Positions 36,144-47,100 of a stretch of 64,000 nucleotides of DNA are shown here, piece after piece. Origin of the DNA: Bacteroidia bacterium (GTDB lineage: Bacteria > Bacteroidota > Bacteroidia > Bacteroidales > Prolixibacteraceae). Each line of letters opens with the position of its first letter. Within the stretch, counting starts at the first letter, position 1. Under the pieces are notes generated by a model. It did no database searches and had not been told where the DNA came from. It saw only the letters and a list, made by a program, of their open reading frames with translations. Location of the stretch: positions 27,566 through 91,565 of the forward strand of contig JAPLDT010000048.1 of NCBI GenBank assembly GCA_026391315.1, read 5' to 3'. The position numbers and the translations under genes are program-made.

Positions 36144-38015
36144 TTATTCATTGGCTTCAAATGGGGAAGCCGGTAACCCTTCCGCATTGTACAAATTGGC
36201 TCCTGCCGGATTATCGGCCCAGGCATAACGCACTGAAACCGGTTTCGAAATAGCTTCATTCCAAACAACCACTTTGTTGCCTTCGATTTTGGCTTGCGCC
36301 CACACAAACTTTTTGTCAACGCCGGCAATTGCAAACTGTTTTAATGCTTTGCCATCTTTTGCAATTAATCCGCTTCCACAATCAGTAAAGGTAAGTTCAA
36401 TTTTATTGCCTTTAATGCTCATCGATTTATAGATAGGTCCCGAAGCCACCACATTTTTGTCATAATAAGCTAACTTCTCTGCAGCAAGCGCCAATCTTTT
36501 CCCTACATCTTCTTTATTTTGCGGATGGACGTCGTTCCATTCGCCCAGATCAATATTGACTGTGAGTGCAGTTTTTTCAACTGTTTGTGCGATTTTCAAC
36601 TGTGAATTTCTGAATGAAGCCCAACTGCTTTCCGATGGCTGATCCTTTGCATCCATATAGTTGGGAAGTTGTGCAATGATGAACGGGAAATTTCCCTGAG
36701 CGTGTTTCAAGCGCCAATCGGTGATTAAAGCTGATCCGGTTGGTTTCCACTGAACAAATGTTTGTCCGGGAGTAGGATTCATGGTACATCCCAATTGATG
36801 CTTCCAGTTACCGATTAGCTTTATTGTGTCCGTCTCATTAAAAAGTTGGTATGGTTTTTCTTTGACGAAACCTCCTCTACCTGAGTTGTTGATTACTCTT
36901 ACCACGAATGTATTTTTCCCGGAATGAAGCACACCTGCCTGAACCTTATAATTGCGCTGAGGATATTGATAGGAGGTAGTTCCCACCAATTTCCCATTGA
37001 TGAAAACAGAATCAGCATCAACAATACGGCCCATGAACAAACGGGCTGGTTTCCCTATCATTGAAACAGGTACCTCAATTTCCTTTCTGAACCAAACCAC
37101 TCCGTTGACTTCGCCCAAACCATGATCGGCCCAATAAGATGGGACAGGCATGGTTGGCCACGAAGATGCATCGAAAGCAGGATCTTTCCATGTCGGCCGT
37201 GATTGCAATCCTTTATCTGTCTGGTTTAACTCCGCATACCAGTTGCTGCTTGCTTTGCGTTCGCTGGATTGGATTTGACCGATGTACGACTGATTTTTGA
37301 ACTTTTCGGCTTCGGCCAGATAGTTGGGAAATTCTTTTAACGCGTCAGCGCTCATCCACGCTTCGGCTGGCGAACCGCCCACACTGGCATTGATAATCCC
37401 GATAGGTACATGATATTTCTTGTACAAATCACGCGCAAAAAAATAGGCCACCGCCGAATAATCGAGAATGGTTTTTGGTGTTACAGCTACCCAACTTCCT
37501 GAGGGATAATCGTCTTGTGGTGAATTGAAATTATATGCCTGCGGTACTTTGAATTGACGGATGTAATTGGTTTCGCACTTCGCAACGACATTGGCATACT
37601 TGTCGGTAAGGCGGTTCATGGGGTATTCCATGTTCGACTGTCCCGAGCAAAGCCACACATCGCCAAACAAGATATCCTTCAGTGAAATGTGATTGCTTGC
37701 ATCTATTTCAATGGTGAATGGACCGCCGGCTTTATGAGCCGGAAGGGTAATTTGCCACTTTCCATTATCGCTGGTTATCGTATTAAACGATTGGCCGTTG
37801 AATTGAATCACCACCTTTTCTCCAACCGCTGCCCAGCCCCAGATTTTTACAGGGGCTTCGCGCTGGAGGATCATCCCATCCTGAATAAGCCGCGGTAGTT
37901 TTATCTGGCCAAAAGAGGATAATGAAATGAGTAAAAGAAACGCACAAAGGAATGTAGCAATGTGATTTGACCTTTTGGAAAGCTGTTCCTTTTCTGCAAT
38001 TAGCGTCTGTTGCAT
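36144..38015 (-). CDS. Sialate O-acetylesterase-type SGNH esterase (probable acetylxylan esterase)
   Basis: A 623-residue protein with an N-terminal membrane signal (about 18-36), a short beta domain, an SGNH catalytic domain with VWLCSGQSNMEYP (Ser127) and a C-terminal EWNDVHPQ Asp-x-x-His pair. A GH2-like sugar-binding insertion lies at about 300-385 (VNGVVWFRKEIEVP, VINNSGRGGF). The family removes acetyl groups from carbohydrates; within this locus, acetylated xylan is the likely substrate, though specificity is unproven. It lies 20 bp after the GH43 gene and 48 bp before the GH10 gene. The start used is the long form; no nearer ATG precedes the signal. Confidence 0.88.
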   Translation of the reverse strand: MQQTLIAEKEQLSKRSNHIATFLCAFLLLISLSSFGQIKLPRLIQDGMILQREAPVKIWGWAAVGEKVVIQFNGQSFNTITSDNGKWQITLPAHKAGGPFTIEIDASNHISLKDILFGDVWLCSGQSNMEYPMNRLTDKYANVVAKCETNYIRQFKVPQAYNFNSPQDDYPSGSWVAVTPKTILDYSAVAYFFARDLYKKYHVPIGIINASVGGSPAEAWMSADALKEFPNYLAEAEKFKNQSYIGQIQSSERKASSNWYAELNQTDKGLQSRPTWKDPAFDASSWPTMPVPSYWADHGLGEVNGVVWFRKEIEVPVSMIGKPARLFMGRIVDADSVFINGKLVGTTSYQYPQRNYKVQAGVLHSGKNTFVVRVINNSGRGGFVKEKPYQLFNETDTIKLIGNWKHQLGCTMNPTPGQTFVQWKPTGSALITDWRLKHAQGNFPFIIAQLPNYMDAKDQPSESSWASFRNSQLKIAQTVEKTALTVNIDLGEWNDVHPQNKEDVGKRLALAAEKLAYYDKNVVASGPIYKSMSIKGNKIELTFTDCGSGLIAKDGKALKQFAIAGVDKKFVWAQAKIEGNKVVVWNEAISKPVSVRYAWADNPAGANLYNAEGLPASPFEANE

Positions 38016-38035
38016 TATTATCGTGGCTTAAATAA

Positions 38036-39088
38036 TTAGTCAGTTCCCTCAAGTGTTTTTATTGTACCATTAGCATTGTAACTCAACTCTGAAACTTTTA
38101 CACTGCGTAGCCATGTTTTCCCTCCTGAAGGTTTGCTGTCGTGATAGAACAAGTACCATTTCCCTTTAAATTCCACGATGGAATGATGGGAGGTCCAACC
38201 AACAACGGGTGTCAGGATAACCCCCTGATAGGTAAATGGTCCGTAAGGATTATTACCGGTAGCGTAACACAACTTGTGCGTATCGCCGGTTGAATAGGAG
38301 AAATAATATTTCCCATTGTATTTGTGCATCCACGAAGCCTCGAAAAAGCGTCTCTCATTGTCGCCAGATTTGAAAGGTTTGCCATCCGGTCCAAGAATCT
38401 CAACATTTTTGGCACTTTCACCAAACTGTAGCATGTCTTTGCTCATCATGGCTACCTGCGGACTCAGGGCTGGTTGATCGGCAGCAGGTTGAGCGCCACA
38501 TTCAATGGCTTTCCCATTGCGGTAACGCTGCAACTGTCCTCCCCAGATACCTCCAAAATACATATAGCTTTTCCCATCGGTATCGGTGAATACTGCCGGG
38601 TCGATACTGAAACTTCCGATGATTGGGTTGGTCTCTGGTTTAAATGGACCTTCAGGTTTATCGCTCACTGCAACGCCTATCCTGAAAATATCGGTTTTGT
38701 CTTTTGCCGGGAAATAGAGGTAATATTTGCCATTTTTGTAGGCAGCATCGGGTGCCCACAATTGACGGCCAACCCATGGAATGTCTTTCTTATCAAGCGC
38801 TAAGCCATGATCAGTCACCGGGCCTCCAACTTTATCCATTGAAAAGATGTGGTAGTCGCGCATGTCGAAATGATCACCGTTATCATTCTCTGGAATTCCA
38901 GCTTCAATATCGTGCGATGGGTAAACGTATATTTTCCCATTGAAGACATGGGCGGAAGGATCGGCAATGTAAAGATCTTTCACCAAATAAGCTGGTTTCT
39001 GTTTTATTTGAGCATTTGCCATGGTAATTGTCCTTGCCATCAAAATAATGGCAAGGAGGTAAATTCTTTTCATTAAAATACTTTTCAT
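38036..39088 (-). CDS. GH43 family arabinofuranosidase/xylosidase
   Basis: A 350-residue secreted enzyme with a signal peptide (MKRIYLLAIILMARTITMANAQ; either ATG at 39088 or 39073). The five-bladed propeller of GH43 is clear: base Asp43 (YIADPSAHVF), pKa-modulating Asp163 (SIDPAVFTDTDG) and acid Glu250 (FFEASWMHKYNGKYY). It should release arabinofuranose or xylose from xylan side chains or ends; the subfamily was not settled. It has no C-terminal beta-sandwich. It lies 19 bp after the GH115 gene, with the esterase gene next. Confidence 0.92.
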   Translation of the reverse strand: MKSILMKRIYLLAIILMARTITMANAQIKQKPAYLVKDLYIADPSAHVFNGKIYVYPSHDIEAGIPENDNGDHFDMRDYHIFSMDKVGGPVTDHGLALDKKDIPWVGRQLWAPDAAYKNGKYYLYFPAKDKTDIFRIGVAVSDKPEGPFKPETNPIIGSFSIDPAVFTDTDGKSYMYFGGIWGGQLQRYRNGKAIECGAQPAADQPALSPQVAMMSKDMLQFGESAKNVEILGPDGKPFKSGDNERRFFEASWMHKYNGKYYFSYSTGDTHKLCYATGNNPYGPFTYQGVILTPVVGWTSHHSIVEFKGKWYLFYHDSKPSGGKTWLRSVKVSELSYNANGTIKTLEGTD

Positions 39089-39107
39089 TTTAATCTATTT
39101 TATTGGT

Positions 39108-42029
39108 TTATAATCTCTTCGATTCCAATGGGCCTAAATAGGAAGGTTTTAATCCTCCGCAGTCGATCAGGATGCGCTGAAGTACAATTCCCGGATCGAT
39201 CATCCAGATTTTGACTGTGTGTTTTCCCGCCTTCTCAATGGTATGCTTCGTTTTCATCTCCACTATGTTGCGACGAACCGATTCTTGCCAATCCTGATTG
39301 GTTTTCCCTTTGTGAATATTCACAATTTGAGGTTGTTCATCATCGATCGAAACGGCAAAACAGAGTCCTTCGTTGTTGTAGATATTCAAGGTAGGTGAAA
39401 TCTGCGTGGAAATGGTCACTTCTCCGAAACTATTAAAAAGAACATCGTATTCGAGCCGCGGCGAGCTTTGATCCAATGCCAAAGAGGGTAAATTCACCGG
39501 TACCGGCATCATGGACGAAAGTGTTCTTCCCAATCCTGGAACCTTCTGCCAACCGGCATCGCCCTTGTTTACCAGGTTCGAATAATGTTCTGCATCGATG
39601 GCCACATAGCCATTACTTTCAGCAAAACCATGTTCTTTGCGGCTGATATTCGGCAAAGGATTAAGGACAGCAACCACTTCAACCGTCTTCCCTGCCCCGG
39701 CAATGGTGATTGGGACTTCTGTAATAGCTTTTGGCATTTTCTTCCAATCGGCTTCCACCCAAATGCGTAACTCTTTGTCAATCTTTACATTTGCTGTTGA
39801 AACTTTTACCAGCTTCGATGCGGGTTTGATTACGGCATCGAATGGTTGTGAGCCACGGTTGAACACATCGATATAAAAACGTTGATTCTGAATTGGGTCT
39901 AGCTGCGGAAGTATTGCTTTTTCAGTACTTTCAGGCCACCATATGCCCGTTCCTTCAATGGCAACTCCCATTTCAGCGCCTTGTTTTACCAGGATGGTTT
40001 CAACTTTTGGCATCGAATTTTTGATGGGTTGCTGCCAGTATGTATAGCCAATATGGGTTTGATCCATCATGTGATTCCATTTCCCATTGGCGATTTTATG
40101 ATTGTATCGATCAGAAATAATTGAATCATTTCTATATAATTTTTTGGCCTCTTGCGACAATTCATTGGTGGCAGCCCTGCCTTGTGCCGCATATAACCTG
40201 TTTTTGCCAACGGTAACATACATATCATTCAGATTGGCACAGGCCGTAACGGGGTGTAAAACCAATTCGAAGAAAGCATCTTTATAGTTATCCGGCATTT
40301 TTTCGTAAAGTGACTGTGCCTTTTCGGCCAATTCATTGTATTCATTTACAACGCGGTCGGCTTCTTTAAAATTAATAAGGCTATAGGTGGTTGGCTCCAT
40401 TAATTCGGGTTTCCGGCGGCTATTGAAACGGGTATAATCATCAATCAGCGAAGCAATTTCGGTTGAATATTTTGAGCCAAACTGATTTTCGGCCCATTTG
40501 CGAGAATACTCAGACAGCTTGTTGGCAGGCCATTGATCGGGATTCCATGCAAAATCGAGGAAGAATTCGATGGGAAATTCCATGGGTTTCAAGTCGCCCA
40601 CATTTACCACCCAAATACGGTCAACGCCATGTCGGTAGGCCATGTTCATCTGTTCCCAGGTGCGCTGAATAGGAGAGGTATTGAGCCATTTATAGTTACG
40701 TGGATCGCCCACATAATCAAAATGATAGTAAATTCCGTATCCACCGGCACGTTTGGCTTCACCGGGTTTTGGCAGTTTACGTATGTTTCCCCAGTTGTCG
40801 TCGCAAAGCAGCAATGTTACATCATCCGGAACGCGCATTCCGTTGTCGTAGTAATCCTGTACTTCTTTGTATAGCGCCCAAACCTGTGGCGTTTCAGTGA
40901 TCGGTTTTCCGGTAACTTCGGTAATGATTTTTCGCTGGTCTTCAACAATTCGCTGAAGCAACGCGACATTGGTACTGGCCGACATGGCCATATCGCCATC
41001 GCCCCGCATGGCAAGGGTCACAATGGTTTCAACGTTTTTGGTACGTTCAATACCCTCTGTCCAGAACTTGCGCAATTGTTCAGGGTTTTTCTCGTAGTTC
41101 CATTCTTTGCCGCCAAACGGTTTCCATTCGGCATGAGCGCGGTTCATCGGTTCGTGGTGCGATGTTCCCATCACAATTCCCATGTCATCAGCTAACTGGG
41201 TGTTTTTTGGATCATTGCTATTGAAAGCTCCCCACCACATGGCCGGCCACACGAAATTTGATTTCATTCGCAGAACCAGTTCAAATAACTTTTCGTAAAA
41301 CTGGCTGTTAAACCCTCCGTATTTCTCCACAGCCCAGCGACCCAGGGCCGGTTCTTCATCGTTCAGGAAAATGCCACGGTATTTTACCGCCGGTTCACCC
41401 AATGTAAAACGTTGCGCTTTCACATAAATATTTGTTTGGGTTTCGACCGGTACATCGGCCCACCAATACCAAGGCGAAACACCCATTTGTTTTGATAGTT
41501 CAAAAATCCCGAAAATGGTTCCTCGCTTGTCGCTTCCTGCGATTACCAATGCCCTTTCTATTCCAGGAAACGGATTTTCAACCACCTGAATGATGAATTG
41601 TTCCCATTTCCCGTTCAACAAGCTTAAATCAATTTTCTTATCACTGACCAGCTGATCAATCAATTTGCTGCGTCCAAGTGTTCCTGCAATCACCAGTTGC
41701 GACCCAGCAGGAATTACATCAACAGCAAGTTGAGGCTCGTTTCCCGAAACCATTTTCAGGTCTGACTTGAGGTAATTCATCGCCTTTGCAACACCCGCAA
41801 AATCGTTGGAAGAATAGGTTAGTGTAGCGGATTTACCGTTTGATATAAGTGAAAATGATCCTTTGACAGGGGTTGTGGATAATTGAGACCCAAGTTTTCG
41901 ATCCAATTCATTGGCTAACAATTTATTAGTATTAAATACAATTGTGGTAATTGCTAGAAATACAAACAGCGACTTGATGAAAACCTGAAATCGGGCAGCT
42001 ATCAAGAATATTTTGGGTCTGTTAGCCAT
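39108..42029 (-). CDS. GH115 alpha-glucuronidase
   Basis: A 973-residue protein with an N-terminal signal (FIKSLFVFLAITTIVF) and the full GH115 architecture: an N-terminal domain (about 45-200), the catalytic barrel (VKYRGIFLNDEEPALGRW, FVWPAMWWGAFNSNDP, GTSHHEPMNRAHAEW, VTLLLCDDNWGNIRKLP), a helical domain and a C-terminal beta-sandwich. GH115 enzymes remove (4-O-methyl-)glucuronic acid from internal and terminal xylose of glucuronoxylan. It is the first enzyme gene after SusD, separated by 174 bp containing a hairpin that may lower its expression relative to SusCD. Confidence 0.95.
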   Translation of the reverse strand: MANRPKIFLIAARFQVFIKSLFVFLAITTIVFNTNKLLANELDRKLGSQLSTTPVKGSFSLISNGKSATLTYSSNDFAGVAKAMNYLKSDLKMVSGNEPQLAVDVIPAGSQLVIAGTLGRSKLIDQLVSDKKIDLSLLNGKWEQFIIQVVENPFPGIERALVIAGSDKRGTIFGIFELSKQMGVSPWYWWADVPVETQTNIYVKAQRFTLGEPAVKYRGIFLNDEEPALGRWAVEKYGGFNSQFYEKLFELVLRMKSNFVWPAMWWGAFNSNDPKNTQLADDMGIVMGTSHHEPMNRAHAEWKPFGGKEWNYEKNPEQLRKFWTEGIERTKNVETIVTLAMRGDGDMAMSASTNVALLQRIVEDQRKIITEVTGKPITETPQVWALYKEVQDYYDNGMRVPDDVTLLLCDDNWGNIRKLPKPGEAKRAGGYGIYYHFDYVGDPRNYKWLNTSPIQRTWEQMNMAYRHGVDRIWVVNVGDLKPMEFPIEFFLDFAWNPDQWPANKLSEYSRKWAENQFGSKYSTEIASLIDDYTRFNSRRKPELMEPTTYSLINFKEADRVVNEYNELAEKAQSLYEKMPDNYKDAFFELVLHPVTACANLNDMYVTVGKNRLYAAQGRAATNELSQEAKKLYRNDSIISDRYNHKIANGKWNHMMDQTHIGYTYWQQPIKNSMPKVETILVKQGAEMGVAIEGTGIWWPESTEKAILPQLDPIQNQRFYIDVFNRGSQPFDAVIKPASKLVKVSTANVKIDKELRIWVEADWKKMPKAITEVPITIAGAGKTVEVVAVLNPLPNISRKEHGFAESNGYVAIDAEHYSNLVNKGDAGWQKVPGLGRTLSSMMPVPVNLPSLALDQSSPRLEYDVLFNSFGEVTISTQISPTLNIYNNEGLCFAVSIDDEQPQIVNIHKGKTNQDWQESVRRNIVEMKTKHTIEKAGKHTVKIWMIDPGIVLQRILIDCGGLKPSYLGPLESKRL

Positions 42030-42085
42030 TTTTGTTTAGTTTTTATAGGATTGCAATTTATAGGTTTATTGTTGAAATATAAGAA

Positions 42086-42121
42086 AGGGACCCGAACGAT
42101 TGGTAATCGGACGATGTCCCT
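42086..42121 (-). terminator. Hairpin between SusD and GH115 genes
   Basis: An outer 6-bp stem (AGGGAC at 42086-42091 with GTCCCT at 42116-42121) encloses an inner CGATT/AATCG stem. On the minus strand it is followed by a T-rich stretch (TTTCTTATATTT). It may act as a partial terminator that sets higher expression for SusCD than for the enzymes, a common arrangement in these loci, but this is inference. Confidence 0.55.
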
Positions 42122-42203
42122 CTCTGCTTATTCACTTAATATTAACCTTTCTGTTAAATAAATTTCTTTGTCTCAAAAGATATTTTAAAAACTATCCGGC
42201 AAA

Positions 42204-44150
42204 TTAATATCCCGGGTTTTGATAAGCAGCTTTTTCTACATCGCTCATGTCTAATCTATCAATTTGTCCTTGAGGAATAGGACGCAGATAATGAACCGCC
42301 TTGTTGATAGTACGAGTAAACGTTTTGGCAGAATGGCTTCCCGCATCAGCGATTTCGTACGTACCGGCAATTTCTTCCCACTTTTGTGTACGCACCAAGT
42401 CGAACCAGCGATAACCTTCGCCAAAAAACTCGCGTGAACGTTCAGCCAAGACATAATTAATATCTATCGTAGCTGGAGTGGCCGCAATCATTTCAGCGCT
42501 ATGATCTTCTACTTTAGCCTTATTTTCAGCATTACTAAAACTCCATTTTCCGGCTCTTGCACGAAGCACATTGATGAGTTCTCTTGCACTTTGGCCCGCT
42601 TTAGTTGTTGCACCCTGGACAGCTGCTTCGGCAGCTACCAGGTAGAGTTCAGAGAATTTGGCGATATCAAACGGACGACAGGTACTGCCATTAGGAGTTC
42701 CTAATCCGGTGCCATTGTCGGTACGATACGTTCCAATTTTCCAAAGTCCCGGATAATACTGTCGGTTTATAGCTCGTGGAGAGATTACATAATCGGCTCT
42801 TCCTGGAATTTGACCAGCTCCAATATTACCAAGTCCCGAAGGGTAAGTAGTAGAACCCGCCAGTGTTTCATCCGGTAAGAAAGACAATATGGCATCTCCT
42901 ACGTACACCGGCATTTTGTTAGCATTATACATGACATTAATTGACGCAGTACTTGCACTCTTATTCCAATTTCCCCGGTAAACGCTTGTAAAAGTGCCGT
43001 CATAACGCGAGTCATTGGTCTTGTCAGCAAAAGTTTTTGTAAAGACGCCAATAGGAGGAGCCATACGTGTCCAAGGACGACCACCCCATTGCACTGCTTC
43101 GCGTGGAACAGAACTTGTAGCTCCTGTTCCATCAGAATTCTTCGCACTTCTTAGATTCTCCATCTGCGGTGTCACCATCCAGGATGCAAAGTTATCCGGC
43201 GCTTCTCCGTTTGCGTACGAAAAGCTGATTCCGCCGTTATATTGTTCGCTTGCATTGGTATGGTCGGCGAGCAACAAGATTTCGTTGTTGCGGTCATTCT
43301 GTGCTAAGTGGACTCTGTAGTAAGTGGGCTGTAAGCCAAAGGTGCCAGGACTGGCGATCGCTTCGGTAGCTACATCATAAGCCTGTTTGAAATACCAGGC
43401 TGCATCATGTCCATCGGGGTCGGTACGAGCAGCGGCAGGATAGGTCGGAACGTTATTCGGATTCTGCAACCACCATGCGTATGTCAGGTAAGCCTTAGCC
43501 AAATAAAGGCGGGCAACTGTTTTTGTGGCAGCCCCTACAATACGGGGAGCGTCAGGAAGGTCGATTACGGCTTGTTTCAAGTCCGGAAATATACCCTTTG
43601 TATAAACTTCGGGCACTGTATTGCGCACGGATGATCTCACAGTAGATTTGTTGAATTTCAGAACGCCTCCACCCAAATCAAGAGGAACTCCACCGAAGGT
43701 TTGTACCAACTGAAAATAGTCGAATGCACGAAAAAAGCGGGCTTCAGCTATCAAAGAAGGAACCAAGCCTACCGCCTCTGCATTTTCGATTACACCACTG
43801 GCGGTGTTGATATTCGGGAATGCCGCACCCCATAACACATCAGCACGTGAAGTGGATGGTGTCATTGTTCCGCCACTGGTCATGTCAGCGTCTTTGAAGT
43901 TTCCATCGGCGCTATTTGCCCAAGTATATTCGTCAGTACCGGTAAGGGTAATATTGTAGTAATAGCCTTGCCCATAGATGTAACGCAAGTGAGCATACAT
44001 AGAGGTCAATCCGCTCTGGACACCTTCCTTGGTTGTGAAAAAACCAGGTTCATAAGTAGCGCGCGGCTGTTCTTTCAAGATATCGCTACAAGCCGACAGG
44101 AACAACATCATCAGTGCTCCCATCAAAACTTTTATATTTATCTTTTTCAT
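42204..44150 (-). CDS. SusD/RagB family glycan-binding lipoprotein
   Basis: A 648-residue lipoprotein with lipobox LSAC (Cys21) and a SusD-like alpha-superhelical fold with tetratricopeptide-type repeats: FFTTKEGVQSGLTSMYAHLRYIYG, EARFFRAFDYFQLVQTFGGVPL, VARLYLAKAYLTYAWW, and the C-terminal ERSREFFGEGYRWFDLVRTQKW with HYLRPIPQGQIDRLDMS. It is predicted to sit on the cell surface and cap the SusC transporter, capturing xylan fragments. It is 22 bp downstream of the SusC gene. At 648 residues it is longer than the typical 530-570 for the family, which fits variants found with xylan loci. Confidence 0.96.
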   Translation of the reverse strand: MKKINIKVLMGALMMLFLSACSDILKEQPRATYEPGFFTTKEGVQSGLTSMYAHLRYIYGQGYYYNITLTGTDEYTWANSADGNFKDADMTSGGTMTPSTSRADVLWGAAFPNINTASGVIENAEAVGLVPSLIAEARFFRAFDYFQLVQTFGGVPLDLGGGVLKFNKSTVRSSVRNTVPEVYTKGIFPDLKQAVIDLPDAPRIVGAATKTVARLYLAKAYLTYAWWLQNPNNVPTYPAAARTDPDGHDAAWYFKQAYDVATEAIASPGTFGLQPTYYRVHLAQNDRNNEILLLADHTNASEQYNGGISFSYANGEAPDNFASWMVTPQMENLRSAKNSDGTGATSSVPREAVQWGGRPWTRMAPPIGVFTKTFADKTNDSRYDGTFTSVYRGNWNKSASTASINVMYNANKMPVYVGDAILSFLPDETLAGSTTYPSGLGNIGAGQIPGRADYVISPRAINRQYYPGLWKIGTYRTDNGTGLGTPNGSTCRPFDIAKFSELYLVAAEAAVQGATTKAGQSARELINVLRARAGKWSFSNAENKAKVEDHSAEMIAATPATIDINYVLAERSREFFGEGYRWFDLVRTQKWEEIAGTYEIADAGSHSAKTFTRTINKAVHYLRPIPQGQIDRLDMSDVEKAAYQNPGY

Positions 44151-44172
44151 TATTATCTTTATTTAAAAATTA

Positions 44173-47100
44173 TTAAAATGTTAAACTAACACCTAACATG
44201 TAGTTGCGCGTAGAAGGTGAGTTGGTACCTATGGTCAGGATACGATTGTTAACCAAACCTGTTGTCGCCGCATTTTCATTGCCGTAGGAGTTAGTTTCGG
44301 GATCCATACCTGTTTCTTTGGTGTAAGGAGCGAACAACACAAATGGGTTCTGAACAGTAGCATAAAGCCGCAGATTTTGAACCCCAAGATCCTTAACTAA
44401 TTTTTTATTGAAATTATATCCCAAAGTGATGGTGCGTACTTTCATAAACGAAGCATCAAAGAGAGCCAGGGTATTACCGTATTTCGGGTTGTCACCGCTC
44501 AATAAGCCACCTGGTTTCGGATATTTTGCACCGGTATTTTCCGGTGTCCAATAGTCCACATTCACCTGTCCCCTACGCCCTGTCAACATATTGAGGTAAC
44601 CGCTGGCAGCATAAAGGGAGCTGACGAGCGTGCCGCCGCTTTTGAAGGCACCAATCACGGTCAGGTCAAATCCTTTGTATGCCACTGTTGTGTTGAAACC
44701 ACCTTGAAAGTCGGGATCTACTTCAATGACCTGGCGGTCTTTACCTCCTCCATCCATTGCTCTTACAGGGTCTCCTACTTGTTTGCCTGTCGGTATATTA
44801 TCACCTGCTTTGTAATAGTCGCCGAGATATTCTACTTTAATCATACCTAAGTTTCCGCCCGGCTCAAGGATAGCCATATAGGGGTCACCTTGTTGCCAAA
44901 GCCCTATCTTCTTGGGGGCATAGATAACATTGATGGGGTAGCCTACGAACCATGCGTTACCCTCGTCTTTAAGGTTTCCTGAAGCAAGGGATACAATTTT
45001 GTTGTGGTTAGTATACAAGTTAATACCGGCAGTCCAGGTCCAACCATTGAGGTTGTCCAATATAGTGCCATTGAGCGAGAATTCAAATCCTTTGTTTTGA
45101 GTTTCTCCTACGTTTGCCATGTAACTACCCACTCCCGATGTTTGAGGAAGGTTTACACTCAGCAAAAGATCTTTGGTGTTGGTTACATAATACTCAAATG
45201 TACCGGACAGACGATTATGCAGCAGGGTGAAATCAACACCATAGTTCCAGGTTTTAGAATATTCCCATCCTAATGCGGGGTTAGGTAGTGTACTTACATA
45301 AGTGCCTGTTACAAAATTAGCGCTCGCGTCGCCGAAGTTATAGGGTCGGGTACTCAAACCACCCAGTGTAGCGTAGGGAGCAACAGCCTGATTGGAGGTT
45401 TCTCCATAGCCCACTCTCAGTTTTAGATTGTCAAGCCAATTAAGATTCTCCATAAATTTTTCTTTTTTGACATTCCATCCCACAGATACGGCTGGATAAG
45501 TATGCCATTTATGTCCGGTGGCCAATCTTGAGGAGCCATCGGAGCGAACGGTAGCCGAAATCATATAACGGCTGTCGTACGAATACATTACACGACCCAT
45601 ATACGACATCAAGCCACTCTTCTGATATTGTTGATCTCCAGGGAGAATAGACCTTTCACCATCAGTCATACCCAAATTATACCATTGGAAGTTTTCGGCA
45701 ACACCCTTTGCAGTCATCCGTGACTGATTGTACAGGGTTTCCTCAGCGGAGTACATCGCTACGGCATTTATTTGATGCTTAGCGGCAAAGGTGCGGTCGT
45801 AGGTAAGTAAATTTTCAATTGCCCAATTAGTTCTCAATGAGTTACTGACAGAAGCTGAAGAAGGATTGGTTGCTGAGGCGTTGTTTATTCCTTGTCCAGT
45901 ATAGCTACCTCCGGTTGACGAACGAAAGTTCAAACCTACATTGACACGATATTTCAAACCTTCAACGGCTGGTATTTTCACCTCGCCATAAACTGTATTA
46001 TAAGACCCGAAGCCTTTAGTTTGGCTAAGCATACGATCTTTATTAGCCTGCACAACATCTCTTGTATAGACCCATATACCTTTATCTGCCGGCATATCTA
46101 CGGTTCTTTTCCAGGAGCCATCAGCATTATAGGGGTAGAGAAGCGGGTCATTCGATAATACTTGATACAATCCTCCCGAACTGGCTCCTTCGGTCACACT
46201 GTAGTTGCTGTTGGTAGTGAAACCGACGCGGAAGATTTTACCTACTTCCTGATCAATGCTGGCATGCATCGAAATACGACTATACCCTTCCAATGGTACT
46301 ACGCCTTCATTTTTGTAATAGCCTATTCCAAAGGTATAAGCACCCCGATCTGTTCCACCCGAAATGCCTACATCATGGCTTTGTACAATACCGGTTTTAA
46401 AAAACAAGCCTTGCCAATCGGTATTTGTTCCCGCAATTTCATCCGCTGTATTATTTACGTACGCAGGCATATTGGCATAAGCCCGCATCGCAGCAAACTT
46501 CTCTCCGTCCATCATGTCAAATTTGGAAAACGCCTTACTTGCACCATAGTAGCCATTATAGGTTATCCTCGCTTTCTGGCCGTTTTGTCCCCTATTAGTC
46601 GTTACCAAGAGTACACCGTTAGCGCCACGCGATCCGTAGATAGCAGTGGCCGAAGCATCTTTCAGGATGTCTATGCTCTTGATCTCATTCGGATTGATGT
46701 CACTGATGTTTCCAGCAAAAGGAATACCGTCGAGTACCACCAACGGATCGTTACTGGCAGTTAGCGAACGTGTACCGCGAATACGGATTTGCATTTCAGC
46801 GCCCGGTTTGGTGGAGGTTTGCGACATTTCAACACCGGCAACACGACCTTGTAAGGCCTGCGTAATATTAGACGATGGCACATCGCGAATTACATCCCCT
46901 TTCATTGAAGCAACTGAACCTGTCACCGCTTCTTTCCGTTGCGTACCATATCCCACAACCACTACTTCATCTACCTGTAAATTGTCCGGGAGGAGTTTGA
47001 TGTTGATCTCCTTTCGGTTAGCTACAAGAATGTTCTGGGCTGTATACCCGATAAATGAGAAAGATAGTGTTGATTTGGAATCGGTATCAATCTGATACCT

